From an uncultured Verrucomicrobia subdivision 3 bacterium (GTDB taxonomy: Bacteria > Verrucomicrobiota > Verrucomicrobiae > Limisphaerales > UBA11358): a DNA stretch of 11,455 bases. Both the position numbers and the translations under genes were made by a program. Within the stretch, counting starts at the first letter, position 1. The number at the start of each line of letters is the position of its first letter. Shown in pieces: positions 1 to 7,880 of this stretch. The stretch lies in NCBI GenBank assembly GCA_903921455.1, contig CAIXPZ010000258.1:1-11455 (forward strand), written 5' to 3'. The notes below the pieces were generated by a model. The model saw only the letters and a list, made by a program, of their open reading frames with translations, was not told the DNA's origin and did not search any database.

Positions 1-393
1 ATGCTGACGGTTTATGAGGACAGCGACTCGCTGTTCAATTCCCTGCGCGCCGGCGCGAGCGGCTATCTGCTGAAACGCACGGCGTCCGCGCGGCTGCTGG
101 AAGCCATCCGCGACGTGTTTGAAGGCGGTTCGCCGCTGTCGCCGCAACTGGCGCGGCGCGTGGTGCAGTTTTTCACCCGGCCCGCCAGCGAGTCCGCACC
201 GCTCGCCAAGCTGACGCCGGCGGAGCGGGAATTTCTCGCCCAGCTTTCCAACGGCTACGCCTACAAGGAAATTGCCGACCGCATGAACATCAGCATTGAT
301 ACGGTGCGCAGCTATGTGCGGACGGTCTATGAAAAGCTGCATGTCCACTCGCGCACCGAGGCGGTGGTGAAATTTCTCCGCAGCGGCAACTGA
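1..393 (+). CDS. NarL/LuxR-family response regulator, 3' part
   Basis: This is the C-terminal part of a two-component response regulator that binds DNA after phosphorylation by a sensor kinase. Residues 1-40 are the end of a receiver domain: the LTVYED stretch matches its beta-4 strand with the conserved Thr (T3), and GYLLK carries the conserved Lys (K25). The phosphoacceptor Asp would lie upstream, outside the window. Residues 71-125 form a LuxR-type helix-turn-helix, starting LTPAERE and including YKEIADRMNIS, TVRSYV and YEKLHVHSRTEAV. The first ATG of the window is very likely an internal Met of the beta-4 strand, not the true start, so the gene is 5'-truncated by the window edge. It ends 92 nt before the CBM-like gene on the same strand, so it could regulate that gene, but nothing in the sequence proves it. 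The family call is secure; the target is unknown. Confidence 0.9.
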   Translation: MLTVYEDSDSLFNSLRAGASGYLLKRTASARLLEAIRDVFEGGSPLSPQLARRVVQFFTRPASESAPLAKLTPAEREFLAQLSNGYAYKEIADRMNISIDTVRSYVRTVYEKLHVHSRTEAVVKFLRSGN

Positions 394-408
394 CCGCACA
401 AAGATGCG
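393..408 (+). repeat. 16-nt motif, left copy of an inverted pair
   Basis: ACCGCACAAAGATGCG overlaps the last base of the regulator stop codon. Its reverse complement with one mismatch (15/16) occurs at 3825-3840, after the pseudopilin gene. It can fold weakly (CGCA/TGCG, 6-nt loop). It has no T-run, so a terminator role is doubtful. It may be a dispersed genomic motif. Confidence 0.4.
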
Positions 409-453
409 ATGGCGACGGTGGAAAGTCGTGTTATGTTGTTGGCATCATCCGCA

Positions 454-459
454 TACAAT
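454..459 (+). promoter_or_regulatory. Possible -10 element for the CBM-like gene
   Basis: TACAAT matches five of six bases of the sigma-70 -10 consensus and ends 26 nt before the ATG at 486. No convincing -35 box sits at 16-18 nt: TTATGT at 431-436 has the right spacing but matches TTGACA poorly, and TTGTTG at 436-441 is only 12 nt away. An activator-dependent promoter would fit a weak -35, but that is inference. Confidence 0.25.
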
Positions 460-485
460 TTAGCGCATGCCGTTACACCATCCTT

Positions 486-2918
486 ATGAAAAATAGTCTG
501 AACAAACTCGCCGCTTACACCTCCTTACTCGCTGCCGGCCTGCTGCTGGCCGCCAACCTGGCGCAAGCCACCAACTATGCCGGCAACACCGACACCGGCT
601 TCGGCGGTGCCGTTGGCAACGGCGTCTTGAGTGTGACGGACGACCACACCAACATCACGGTCAATCTCCAGCGCGGCAGCTCCGGAACTCTGGGCAATTC
701 CAGCGATGTCAATCTCTTGGTAATCTACATTGACACCGGCACCGGCACGGCGACAAACACGGCGGGCTTTGCTGACAACAACGGCGACGAGCAGCGGGCC
801 ATCTCGGGTTTTGACGGCGGGGGCAACCGCAGCCTGCTGATGTTCACGAACGGATTCAAACCTAGTTACGCCATCGCCATCAAAAAGGATTACATGGACG
901 TGTGGAATCTAGCCAACCCGACAGGCTTCAGCTACCTGGAAGGCGCCGGCCAGGGCGGCTACGGCAGCGCCAATTTCAGCCTGACCTTCAAATGCAGCGA
1001 TCTTGGGCTGGCGACGAACGTCCCGGCGACCATCAAGATTTTCGGCACCTACATCTCAAGGACCGGTTATCGCTCAACCGAAGCGATTGCCGGGAGTGAC
1101 GTCAGCACCAACTTCGGCAGCCCGCAAGGCTACGTTCCGTTTGTCCAGACGGCCTTCGCCAATTACATCTTTGCCGCGCCGGTGGCGCCGACCAATCCGG
1201 TAACTTTCTCCGTGGACATGACGGCGCAAGTGGCCAGCAGCGCCTTCGTTCCCGGCACCGACCAGGTCTATGTCGGTGGCTCATTTGAAAGCACCCCGTT
1301 CGCGTTCAACCTGCACCTGACCAACAACCCGGCGGCTGCCAACACCAACATTTATTCGGGCACTTATCCCGACCAAAACCTGACGAACGTCGTCGAGACC
1401 TACAAATTCAAGTTCTACAGCGTGGCCAATGGCGATTCTTACGACGCCGACCCGAATCGCACGTTCACCCTGCATGGCGGCGGCCAGTCTGTGCCGCTGA
1501 TTTATTTTAACAACACGCCCGCCAGCCCAAGTGCCACAACCAACTACATCACCTTCCGGATTGATATGGGACCGAAGATTTATCTCACCCAATTCAATAC
1601 CCACGCCGGCGACCAGATTGAAGTGTCCGGCAGTTTCCAGTCGTCGCCGTGGTCCGCTGGCATCATCCTGACCAACGATCCGGCGGGCACCAACATCTAT
1701 GCTGGAACCATTGCGGATAACAATTATCCCGGCACTCAATATCTATCATCGTCCACAACCGGCTACAAATTTGTCATCGTGAACGGTGGCACCAGCACCT
1801 ATGAATCCGGCGCGAATCGGAGCCTAGTCACGCCCACCAACTCCGGCACGCTGCCGCTGGCATATTTCAACAACGTCAGCACTTACGCCGCCATTCCCAT
1901 CACGTTCTCGGTGGATATGACGGTGCCCATTGTGACCGGCATGTTCAATCCCGGCAACGGCGACACGGCTGGCTGCGCCGGCAGCTTCATGACGAACCAG
2001 TGGACGGTCGGCAACGTCAACAGTTTCCTGCTCACCAACAATCCTACGGGAGCCAACCCGAACATCTACCGCGGCACCTACATTGATCGCAACGCCCCCG
2101 GCTCGACGGAACACTACAAATTTGTCATCAACACCAACGGCGGCGACACGGCGTATGAATCGCCAGCCAGCACCGGCGGCGGCGACCGCATATTCCAACT
2201 CGGCAGCCTCGCGGCCACCAACCCGCTGGTGTTCTGGAACGACGTGAACACGAACACCGTTTTGCTGACAGACACCACCGTGACCTTCACGGTGGATATG
2301 GCCAACGCCGTTGATATCAACAGCGTCGCTTGGGATTCAGGAAATGATGCAGTCTTCATCAACGGCGATTTTGCCACCCCGGCTTGGAATAATTATCCCA
2401 ACCTGGAGAAGCCAGTTTTCTGGACTGATCCTTTCATCACGGCTGCGGATCATTATGCCGCCTTCACCCTGACCAACAATCCCGTCGGCAGCACACTTTA
2501 CACCGCTGAGTTCGTGGTTCCGGCGGGTCATTCCTACTATATCTCTTACAAATACGGCATTGACCATAATTCCGGCAGCATCAACAACACCAGCATCGAC
2601 AACGAGGCTCCGTCCGGCAACGATCACCATCGCTATGTCCGCGCCGCCGGGACTTACAACTTCCCCGTGGACACCTTTGGCATCCAGAGTGCCAATGCCG
2701 CTTTGGGCGTTGAACCGCTGGTCGGAAACGTGACCATCGGCACGCCGTCCGGCAACCACTTCCCCATCTCCTGGTTGGGCATGTCGGGAATATATCTGCA
2801 AACCAGCACCAACCTCGTAAATGGAAGTTGGGTGAACATAACCAATACCAGCGGCTTGAGCGCCACTAACTGGCCGACCGGCAGCGGCAGCCGCTTTTTC
2901 CGATTGATTAAACCGTAA
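486..2918 (+). CDS. Secreted protein with four tandem CBM20/48-like beta-sandwich repeats
   Basis: Exported protein of 810 residues, probably glycan-binding. Residues 1-28 form a signal peptide (K near the N-terminus, long Leu/Ala core, likely cut after AQA). Residues 29-230 are a Gly/Asn/Thr-rich, likely beta-structured domain that I do not recognise. Four related repeats follow at about 239-344, 355-463, 472-588 and 599-732. Each begins with a TFSVDM-like strand, then a GSF or GDF turn, an LTNNP-like segment and a YKF or YKY strand; repeats 1-3 also have an NR or DR before the last strands and end near YFNN or FWND. This pattern resembles starch-binding CBM20/CBM48-type or SusE/F-like modules. 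Residues 735-810 resemble the C-terminal module common in secreted verrucomicrobial proteins, with LQTSTNL and a terminal FFRL. No catalytic domain is visible. There is no clear Shine-Dalgarno at the ATG. The nearby amylase and sugar transporter favour an alpha-glucan ligand. Coding call is secure; ligand is inferred. Confidence 0.85.
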   Translation: MKNSLNKLAAYTSLLAAGLLLAANLAQATNYAGNTDTGFGGAVGNGVLSVTDDHTNITVNLQRGSSGTLGNSSDVNLLVIYIDTGTGTATNTAGFADNNGDEQRAISGFDGGGNRSLLMFTNGFKPSYAIAIKKDYMDVWNLANPTGFSYLEGAGQGGYGSANFSLTFKCSDLGLATNVPATIKIFGTYISRTGYRSTEAIAGSDVSTNFGSPQGYVPFVQTAFANYIFAAPVAPTNPVTFSVDMTAQVASSAFVPGTDQVYVGGSFESTPFAFNLHLTNNPAAANTNIYSGTYPDQNLTNVVETYKFKFYSVANGDSYDADPNRTFTLHGGGQSVPLIYFNNTPASPSATTNYITFRIDMGPKIYLTQFNTHAGDQIEVSGSFQSSPWSAGIILTNDPAGTNIYAGTIADNNYPGTQYLSSSTTGYKFVIVNGGTSTYESGANRSLVTPTNSGTLPLAYFNNVSTYAAIPITFSVDMTVPIVTGMFNPGNGDTAGCAGSFMTNQWTVGNVNSFLLTNNPTGANPNIYRGTYIDRNAPGSTEHYKFVINTNGGDTAYESPASTGGGDRIFQLGSLAATNPLVFWNDVNTNTVLLTDTTVTFTVDMANAVDINSVAWDSGNDAVFINGDFATPAWNNYPNLEKPVFWTDPFITAADHYAAFTLTNNPVGSTLYTAEFVVPAGHSYYISYKYGIDHNSGSINNTSIDNEAPSGNDHHRYVRAAGTYNFPVDTFGIQSANAALGVEPLVGNVTIGTPSGNHFPISWLGMSGIYLQTSTNLVNGSWVNITNTSGLSATNWPTGSGSRFFRLIKP
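1200..2681 (+). repeat. Four tandem protein-domain repeats within the secreted protein
   Basis: Four divergent copies of about 105-135 codons start near 1200, 1548, 1899 and 2280. They are recognised by the recurring motifs V/I-TF-x-V/I-DM, G-S/D-F, LTN-N/D-P and Y-K-F/Y. The first three have similar lengths and end in YFNN or FWND; the fourth has extra insertions and lacks the NR/DR element. The copies have diverged clearly at DNA level, so this is an old domain duplication, not a recent tandem array. Confidence 0.65.
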
Positions 2919-2928
2919 CTTGTGGCAC

Positions 2929-2934
2929 AAAGGG
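2929..2934 (+). promoter_or_regulatory. Ribosome binding site selecting the ATG at 2944
   Basis: AAAGGG lies 9 nt before the ATG at 2944. It is one of the few Shine-Dalgarno-like sequences in this window. It favours this ATG over the in-frame TTG at 2920, which would add eight residues before an otherwise ordinary prepilin leader. Confidence 0.5.
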
Positions 2935-2943
2935 CTGAACCAA

Positions 2944-3783
2944 ATGACTACCATCAATAAATTCCCAGCGGGCAGGCTCCGGCGCGGGTTCACCCTGATT
3001 GAACTGCTGGTGGTCATCGCCATCATCGCGATTCTGGCGGCGATGCTTTTGCCCGCGCTCGCGGCGGCGAAGAAAAAGGCGCAGGCCATCAGTTGCCTCA
3101 GCAACTACCGGCAGCTCACCCTCGCTTGGCACATGTATGCCAACGATAATAATGACGTGCTGGTGCTCAACTCCGACAGGTATATCAACAATACTTTGGG
3201 ACCAAGCTGGGTTTTCAGCGCCAATAACTTTTCCATGGACTGGTCTGCCAACGGCTACAACTTCAACACCAGTTATTTGACAGATACCACCAAGGGCGCA
3301 CTCATGGGCGATTACGTCGCGAAGTCCGTAAAAATATTCCACTGCCCAGCGGACAATAAATTAAGTTCTCTCCAGTCCGGCTTTGATTCCCGCGTTCGCA
3401 GTTGCGCCATGAACGCGGCCATCGGCGGCGGCGGAAAGTTTTTCGCCGGCCAACCCTGGTTTTACAACGTCAAGAAATTCTCCGATTTTCACTTCCCCTC
3501 GCCCACCGACTCTTGGTTGTTGATGGACGAACATCCTGACAGCATTGACGACGGGGCTTTCTTTTTTGATCCCACGTCGGCCAATTTCGTCGAACTGCCC
3601 GGCAGCAACCACGGTGGTGCCAGCGGCATCTCCTTCGCCGACGGCCATTCGGAATTGCGCCGCATGCACATGGGAACCATCCCGGTGCTCGCTCCGGCCA
3701 CTGCGACAACTTATCCTTCCCAGAACAAATATGCTGACGCGACGGATCAAGCTTGGTTCACCCAGCACACGCCCCAAAATTGA
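2944..3783 (+). CDS. Prepilin-like protein with N-terminal methylation motif and H-X9-DG motif
   Basis: Pseudopilin-like protein of 279 residues. A short basic leader ends in RLRRG followed by FTLIELLVV, the site cut and methylated by prepilin peptidase, and then one hydrophobic helix ([19 protein letters not shown]). The globular part contains SCLSNYRQL and HMYANDN, typical of large pseudopilin families in Verrucomicrobiota and Planctomycetota. Near the C-terminus [14 protein letters not shown] fits H-X9-DG exactly: His, nine residues, then Asp-Gly. Such proteins are thought to sit in the inner membrane or in short pseudopili of type II secretion-like systems; their exact role is unknown. 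The gene starts 25 nt after the CBM-like gene, so the two are probably co-transcribed. I chose the ATG at 2944 over TTG at 2920 because of the AAAGGG site and the normal leader length. Confidence 0.92.
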   Translation: MTTINKFPAGRLRRGFTLIELLVVIAIIAILAAMLLPALAAAKKKAQAISCLSNYRQLTLAWHMYANDNNDVLVLNSDRYINNTLGPSWVFSANNFSMDWSANGYNFNTSYLTDTTKGALMGDYVAKSVKIFHCPADNKLSSLQSGFDSRVRSCAMNAAIGGGGKFFAGQPWFYNVKKFSDFHFPSPTDSWLLMDEHPDSIDDGAFFFDPTSANFVELPGSNHGGASGISFADGHSELRRMHMGTIPVLAPATATTYPSQNKYADATDQAWFTQHTPQN

Positions 3784-3823
3784 TTTGATTGCATGGGCTG
3801 TCTCGTCCGACTAATTCCCACCG

Positions 3824-3839
3824 CCGCATCTTCGTGCGG
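3824..3839 (+). terminator. Small hairpin after the pseudopilin gene, possible weak terminator
   Basis: CCGCA and TGCGG form a perfect 5-bp stem around the 6-nt loop TCTTCG, 40 nt after the pseudopilin stop. The following TTGCATTT is only modestly T-rich. It may end the CBM-like/pseudopilin transcript. It overlaps a 16-nt motif found inverted at 393-408, so it could instead be a dispersed repeat. Confidence 0.3.
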
Positions 3840-3840
3840 T
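3825..3840 (-). repeat. 16-nt motif, right copy of an inverted pair
   Basis: Read on the minus strand this is ACCGCACGAAGATGCG, 15/16 identical to 393-408. The single difference lies in the hairpin loop. The two copies bracket the CBM-like and pseudopilin genes. Confidence 0.4.
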
Positions 3841-3869
3841 TGCATTTAACTGGTTTGAAAGGGTATTAA
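3840..3869 (+). promoter_or_regulatory. Possible promoter of the GH13 gene
   Basis: TTGCAT (3840-3845) and TATTAA (3864-3869) are 18 nt apart and loosely match sigma-70 boxes. The -10 ends only 7 nt before the ATG at 3877, so transcription would begin at or next to the start codon, giving a nearly leaderless message. GAAAGGG at 3857-3863 lies too far upstream (13 nt) to be an ideal ribosome binding site. Confidence 0.3.
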
Positions 3870-3876
3870 ATAACTT

Positions 3877-5271
3877 ATGAAGCTCCACCGCCTGACCAAA
3901 GTTCTGTGTTCCGCCGCCGCCGCGTGCGCGCTGTTTTCGGCCGGCGCAATCGCCGCCGATGTTTCCGCCGCCAGCGCCCGGCCTTCGCCTGAATGGCTCC
4001 GTAGCGGCACCATCTACGAAATTTTCCCGCGCGACTTCTCCGCCGCCGGCAATCTCGCCGGCGTCACCGCCAAGCTCGACGAATTAAAAGACCTCGGCGT
4101 CACCGTGCTGTGGACGATGCCCATCCATCCCATCGGCACCAAGTTCCGCAAGGGCGATTTCGGCAGCCCGTATTCCATCCGCGATTACTACGCCGTGGAT
4201 CCGAACTACGGCACGCTCGACGATTACAAGGCACTCGTCGCCGGCGCGCACTCGCGCGGCATGAAAGTCATCATGGACCTCGTCGCCAACCACACCGCGT
4301 GGGACAGCGTGATGATGACGAACAAAAGTTTTTACAAGCAAGACGCCGCCGGCAATGTCATCCCGCCCGTGCCCTCCTGGACGGATGTCGCCGGCTTGAG
4401 CTACAAAAGCCCCGAACTCCGCACCTACATGATCGCGATGCTAAAGTATTGGATCAAGGAAGCCGACGTGGACGGTTTCCGCTGCGACGTCGCCGGCATG
4501 GTGCCGACAGATTTCTGGGAACAGGTGCGCGACGCGCTCACGGCCGTGAAGCCCGACATCATGATGCTCGCCGAGGAAGCCAGCAAACCTGAATACATGC
4601 TCAAGGCCTTTGACCTCGACTATTCCTGGCCGCTGCTCGCCACGATGAACAGCGTGCTGCTCCGCAGCGCGCCCGCTTCCGACGTGCGCAAGTCGTGGGA
4701 AGAAACCCGCCGCCTGTCGCCGAAGAACGCCCTGCACATGCGCATCAGCGACGACCACGACGAGGCCCGCGCCACCGCCCGCTACGGCCTGAACGGCGCG
4801 CTGGCCGCGTCCGCGCTAATGTTCACTCTCGACGGCGTGCCGCTGCTTTACAACGGCATGGAAGTCGGCGACGCCACCGAATCCGGCGACCCCGCGCTCT
4901 TCGACAAGCTGAACATCTTCTGGAGTCCCAAGGAACGCCCGCAACTGCACGGCATTTATCACGACCTCATTCAGCTTCGCAAACAATACGCCGCGCTGCG
5001 CACCAGCAACGTCGAATGGCTCCGTAATTCCGACGAGAGCAAGCTCGTCACCTATCTGCGCGCTGACAACAAGGATGAATTTCTAGTCGTCATCAACCTT
5101 TCCAACCGGCCGCTCATCGGCAAGGTGGATTTGAAAAATCCCGCCGGCTTTTCCGCCGTGAAAATTTCCGGCGCGGAGGATTCCGGCGGCGGGCCGCTGC
5201 CGGTGTTTCACCTGAACGGATTTGAATGGCGCATTTTCCATCGCGTCCCCGCCACGGTGGCCGCACAATAA
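3877..5271 (+). CDS. Exported GH13 alpha-amylase-family glycoside hydrolase
   Basis: Enzyme of 464 residues predicted to cut alpha-1,4-glucosidic bonds in starch, glycogen or maltodextrins outside the cytoplasm. Residues 1-27 are a signal peptide, likely cut near AIAA. The (beta/alpha)8 barrel follows: IYEIFPRDF at 47; conserved region I DLVANH with D134, N138 and H139; region II DGFRCD with the presumed nucleophile D204; region III MLAEE with the presumed acid/base E233; region IV SDDHDEAR with H294 and the third catalytic residue D295. In region IV the usual Asn before His-Asp is Asp (D293). GSPYSIRDY near 97-104 resembles neopullulanase or cyclomaltodextrinase-like and other short GH13 enzymes. 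A C-terminal beta domain spans about 385-455. The size is that of a single-domain enzyme with no attached CBM, which fits a separate binding protein upstream. The transporter gene follows after 45 nt. Family call is firm; substrate preference is not. Confidence 0.93.
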   Translation: MKLHRLTKVLCSAAAACALFSAGAIAADVSAASARPSPEWLRSGTIYEIFPRDFSAAGNLAGVTAKLDELKDLGVTVLWTMPIHPIGTKFRKGDFGSPYSIRDYYAVDPNYGTLDDYKALVAGAHSRGMKVIMDLVANHTAWDSVMMTNKSFYKQDAAGNVIPPVPSWTDVAGLSYKSPELRTYMIAMLKYWIKEADVDGFRCDVAGMVPTDFWEQVRDALTAVKPDIMMLAEEASKPEYMLKAFDLDYSWPLLATMNSVLLRSAPASDVRKSWEETRRLSPKNALHMRISDDHDEARATARYGLNGALAASALMFTLDGVPLLYNGMEVGDATESGDPALFDKLNIFWSPKERPQLHGIYHDLIQLRKQYAALRTSNVEWLRNSDESKLVTYLRADNKDEFLVVINLSNRPLIGKVDLKNPAGFSAVKISGAEDSGGGPLPVFHLNGFEWRIFHRVPATVAAQ

Positions 5272-5316
5272 ATCCATCCGTCCTATCCTTACACCAACCC
5301 TGACCGCCACCGCGCC

Positions 5317-6645
5317 ATGCACAAACCTAAATTAAGTTTCTGGCAGATCTGGAACATGAGCTTCGGCTTTCTCGGCATCCAGTTCGGCTGGGGCTTGCAG
5401 ATGGCGAACATGAGCGCCATTTACAGCTACCTCGGCGCGAACGCCGATTCGCTCGCCATCCTCTGGCTCGCCGCGCCGGTCACCGGCGTCATCATCCAGC
5501 CGCTCATCGGCCAGTCCAGCGACCGCTGCTGGACGCGGCTCGGCCGGCGGCGGCCGTTCATTCTCGCCGGCGCGATACTCGCGTCGCTCGCTTTGATATT
5601 GATGCCGAACTGTCCGTCCGTCTGGATGGCGGCGGGCCTGCTCTGGGTTTTGGACGGCACCATCAATGCCTCCATGCAGCCGTTCCGCGCGCTGGTCGCC
5701 GACAATCTTCCCGAGGAACAGAACGCTTCCGGCTTCGCCATCCAATCTTTGTTCATCGGTCTCGGCGGCACCGTGGCCTCCGCGCTGCCGTGGATGATGA
5801 CCAACTGGTTTGGCGTCACGTCCGGCGGCACTGGCATCCCGCAATCCGTGCGGCTCTCGTTTTACATCGGCGCGGCGGCATTCATGGGCGCGGTGCTGTG
5901 GACGGTGTTCAGCACGTCCGAATATCCGCCCACGGAAACGGAGCTGAAGGAGATTCGCGCGCGGAAATTCGACTGGACGCTCGGCCTCGGCGACATCTTT
6001 GCGCTGGTGTTTCATCTGCCACGCCGGATGTGGGAGTTGGGCCTCGTGCAATTCTTCACCTGGATCGGGATGTTCTCGATGTGGGTTTATTTCTCGCCCG
6101 CCGTCGCCAAGAATATTTTCCACGCCGTCAAGGACACGCCGCAGATGGAGGCGTCCGGTGCGTGGTCGGGCTTTTGTTTCGCCGGTTATAACGCCGTGTG
6201 CTTCATCTTTTCCTTCGTGCTGCTGTGGGGCACGCGCTTCATCGGGCCGAAGCTGATGCACGTCATCTGCCTCGCCATCGGCGCGCTGGGATTGGCGTCC
6301 GTGCCGCTGATGACGGACAAACACCAGCTCCTGATTTCCATGGCCGCCGTGGGCATCGCGTGGGCGAGCATCCTCTCCATGCCTTACGCCATGCTGGCGC
6401 CGTCGCTGCCCAAGGATAAAGTCGGCGTGATGATGGGCATGTTCAATCTGTTCATCGTCCTGCCGCAGATTGCCGCGTCCAGCCTGCTGGGTTACATCCT
6501 GAAAAACTTCCTGCACAGCGAACCCATGAACGCCCTTGTCCTCGGCGGCGCGAGCATGGGGCTGGCGGCGCTGCTGACGCTCCTCGTCGTGACCTTCAAA
6601 TCCACCGCGCCCGTGGCCATCACCGGCGGCGGTGCCGGACACTGA
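5317..6645 (+). CDS. MFS sugar transporter, SLC45/GPH (sucrose/maltose) type
   Basis: Inner-membrane sugar transporter of 442 residues, probably proton-coupled import of maltose, sucrose or short malto-oligosaccharides. It is strongly hydrophobic throughout, consistent with about 12 membrane helices and a polar central loop near residues 200-222. The N-terminal FGFLGIQFGWGLQMANMS segment and the loop after helix 2, SDRCWTRLGRRRPF (residues 68-81, with R74-x-G-R-R-R-P80), match the R-x-G-R-R-R-P signature of plant sucrose transporters and SLC45 proteins. FTWIGMFSMWVYFSPAV in the second half also fits this group. The gene starts 45 nt after the GH13 gene, so co-transcription is likely, and the pairing supports import of the enzyme's products. 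No Shine-Dalgarno is visible before the ATG. Transporter class is confident; the exact sugar is inferred from context. Confidence 0.9.
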   Translation: MHKPKLSFWQIWNMSFGFLGIQFGWGLQMANMSAIYSYLGANADSLAILWLAAPVTGVIIQPLIGQSSDRCWTRLGRRRPFILAGAILASLALILMPNCPSVWMAAGLLWVLDGTINASMQPFRALVADNLPEEQNASGFAIQSLFIGLGGTVASALPWMMTNWFGVTSGGTGIPQSVRLSFYIGAAAFMGAVLWTVFSTSEYPPTETELKEIRARKFDWTLGLGDIFALVFHLPRRMWELGLVQFFTWIGMFSMWVYFSPAVAKNIFHAVKDTPQMEASGAWSGFCFAGYNAVCFIFSFVLLWGTRFIGPKLMHVICLAIGALGLASVPLMTDKHQLLISMAAVGIAWASILSMPYAMLAPSLPKDKVGVMMGMFNLFIVLPQIAASSLLGYILKNFLHSEPMNALVLGGASMGLAALLTLLVVTFKSTAPVAITGGGAGH

Positions 6646-6670
6646 CAAAATCGTTTGCTTCAACCGCCGC

Positions 6671-6699
6671 TTGCCGCCCGGCCCGGTTTGCGGTAGCTT
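6671..6699 (+). promoter_or_regulatory. Possible promoter of sppA-upp
   Basis: TTGCCG (6671-6676) and TAGCTT (6694-6699) are 17 nt apart. The -35 matches four of six consensus bases and the -10 only three. The -10 ends 8 nt before the ATG at 6708, again implying a leaderless or nearly leaderless transcript. Confidence 0.3.
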
Positions 6700-6707
6700 C
6701 GCGCATT

Positions 6708-7874
6708 ATGGATGCCACGCCTTTTCCACCCACCCCGCCGCCGCCGTTGTCACCGCCGCCCATCATCGCCCCGCTCGCCGTCCGCCCGCGCAAAAGCCGG
6801 GGCTGGATGGTCGTCGCCATCGTCCTGATGGTGGTGCTGACGTTCAGTTTGTTCGGCAACTTCGTGCAGTTCGTCACCAGCGCCATTTTCTCCGGCGGTG
6901 GACGCCACTCGGAATCGTTCGGCGCGGCGCGCGAGGTCGGCCCGAAGCTGGAAGAATGTCTGTTGGAAAACAACAAGTCCGAAAACAAAATCGCCGTCAT
7001 CACCGTGGACGGCATCATCTCCGGCCACCTGTCAGACGGCAGCGGCAACAGTCAGGTGGAGGTCATCAAGGCGCAGCTCGACCGCGCACGCGACGACAAA
7101 CACGTGAAGGCCGTCATCCTCAAGGTGGATTCCCCCGGCGGCGAGGTGCTCGCCTCGGATGAAATTTACAACGCCATCCGCGCGTTTCAGGAGAATGAGG
7201 CGGACGACACCGCCAAGCCGGGTCGCCGGGGCAAGCCGGTCATCTGCTCGATGGGCAGCCTCGCGGCGTCCGGCGGTTATTATATTTCTTCCGGCTGCCG
7301 CTGGATTGTCGCGAACGAACTGACCATCACCGGCAGCATCGGCGTGATCATGCACGGCTGGAATTATCGCGGATTGATGGACAAGGTGGGCATCGCGCCG
7401 ATGACGTTCAAGAGCGGCAAGTTCAAGGACATGTTGAGCGGCGAACGCGAGCCGAGCGAAGTTCCGCCGGAGGAACATGACATGGTGCAGGGTTTGATTG
7501 ACGAGACCTACGGCAAATTCAAGGACGTGGTCGCCGACGGCCGCAGCGCCGCGCATGACCTGAACAAGAAACAAGGCAAGGCGCTCGCGGACAACTGGGA
7601 GGATTTTGCCGACGGCCGCGTGGTGTCCGGCAAACAGGCGCTCGAACTCGGCCTCGTGGATCAGCTCGGCGATTTCGACGACACGGTGGATCGCACGCTG
7701 ACGATTACCGGCCTCAAGTCGGCCAACCTCGTGGAATACCGCGAGCGTTATGACTTGGGAAATTTCCTCTCGCTATTCGGCCAGAGCGAAAAATCCCACG
7801 ACATCAAGCTAGACCTCGGCGTCGAGGCGCCCAAGCTGCGCACCGGCCTGATGTATTTCCTATATCAGCCCTGA
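6708..7874 (+). CDS. sppA: Signal peptide peptidase SppA, S49 family
   Basis: Membrane-anchored serine protease of 388 residues that degrades leftover signal peptides. A proline-rich cytoplasmic tail (about residues 5-22, with runs of Pro) is followed by one membrane helix (about 33-58). The S49 domain begins near KIAVITVDGIISG at 94. SPGG at 142-145 and MGSLAASGGYYI at 182-193 hold the presumed nucleophile S188. TGSIGV follows at 208-213. K240 in KFKD lies 52 residues after S188, the spacing of the Ser/Lys dyad in Bacillus subtilis SppA. The length fits the short, single-domain SppA class rather than the tandem E. coli form. A charged insert lies at about 163-176 (ENEADDTAKPGRRG). It ends 6 nt before upp. 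No strong Shine-Dalgarno is visible. Confidence 0.95.
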   Translation: MDATPFPPTPPPPLSPPPIIAPLAVRPRKSRGWMVVAIVLMVVLTFSLFGNFVQFVTSAIFSGGGRHSESFGAAREVGPKLEECLLENNKSENKIAVITVDGIISGHLSDGSGNSQVEVIKAQLDRARDDKHVKAVILKVDSPGGEVLASDEIYNAIRAFQENEADDTAKPGRRGKPVICSMGSLAASGGYYISSGCRWIVANELTITGSIGVIMHGWNYRGLMDKVGIAPMTFKSGKFKDMLSGEREPSEVPPEEHDMVQGLIDETYGKFKDVVADGRSAAHDLNKKQGKALADNWEDFADGRVVSGKQALELGLVDQLGDFDDTVDRTLTITGLKSANLVEYRERYDLGNFLSLFGQSEKSHDIKLDLGVEAPKLRTGLMYFLYQP

Positions 7875-7880
7875 ACCTCC

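Noticed and set aside
1..3. First ATG of the window as the true start of the response regulator
   Set aside because: The protein would lack most of the receiver domain; the Met sits where beta-4 of the receiver normally runs, so the gene continues upstream of the window.
2920..2943. TTG start extending the pseudopilin by eight residues
   Set aside because: The ATG at 2944 has AAAGGG 9 nt upstream and gives a normal prepilin leader; the TTG lies 1 nt after the previous stop with no ribosome site.
2337..3342. Minus strand open frames across the end of the repeat protein and the pseudopilin
   Set aside because: No recognisable domain, and the + strand carries the signal peptide, the repeats and the prepilin motif.
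3910..3927. Cysteines in the GH13 signal peptide as a lipobox
   Set aside because: The residues before each Cys do not fit the [LVI][ASTVI][GAS]C pattern, and a good signal peptidase I site follows.
5332..6663. A 443-codon open frame on the minus strand across the transporter gene
   Set aside because: Its product is rich in Arg, His, Gln and Glu with no recognisable motif, and it is exactly antisense to a clear MFS protein. It is a shadow caused by GC-biased codons.
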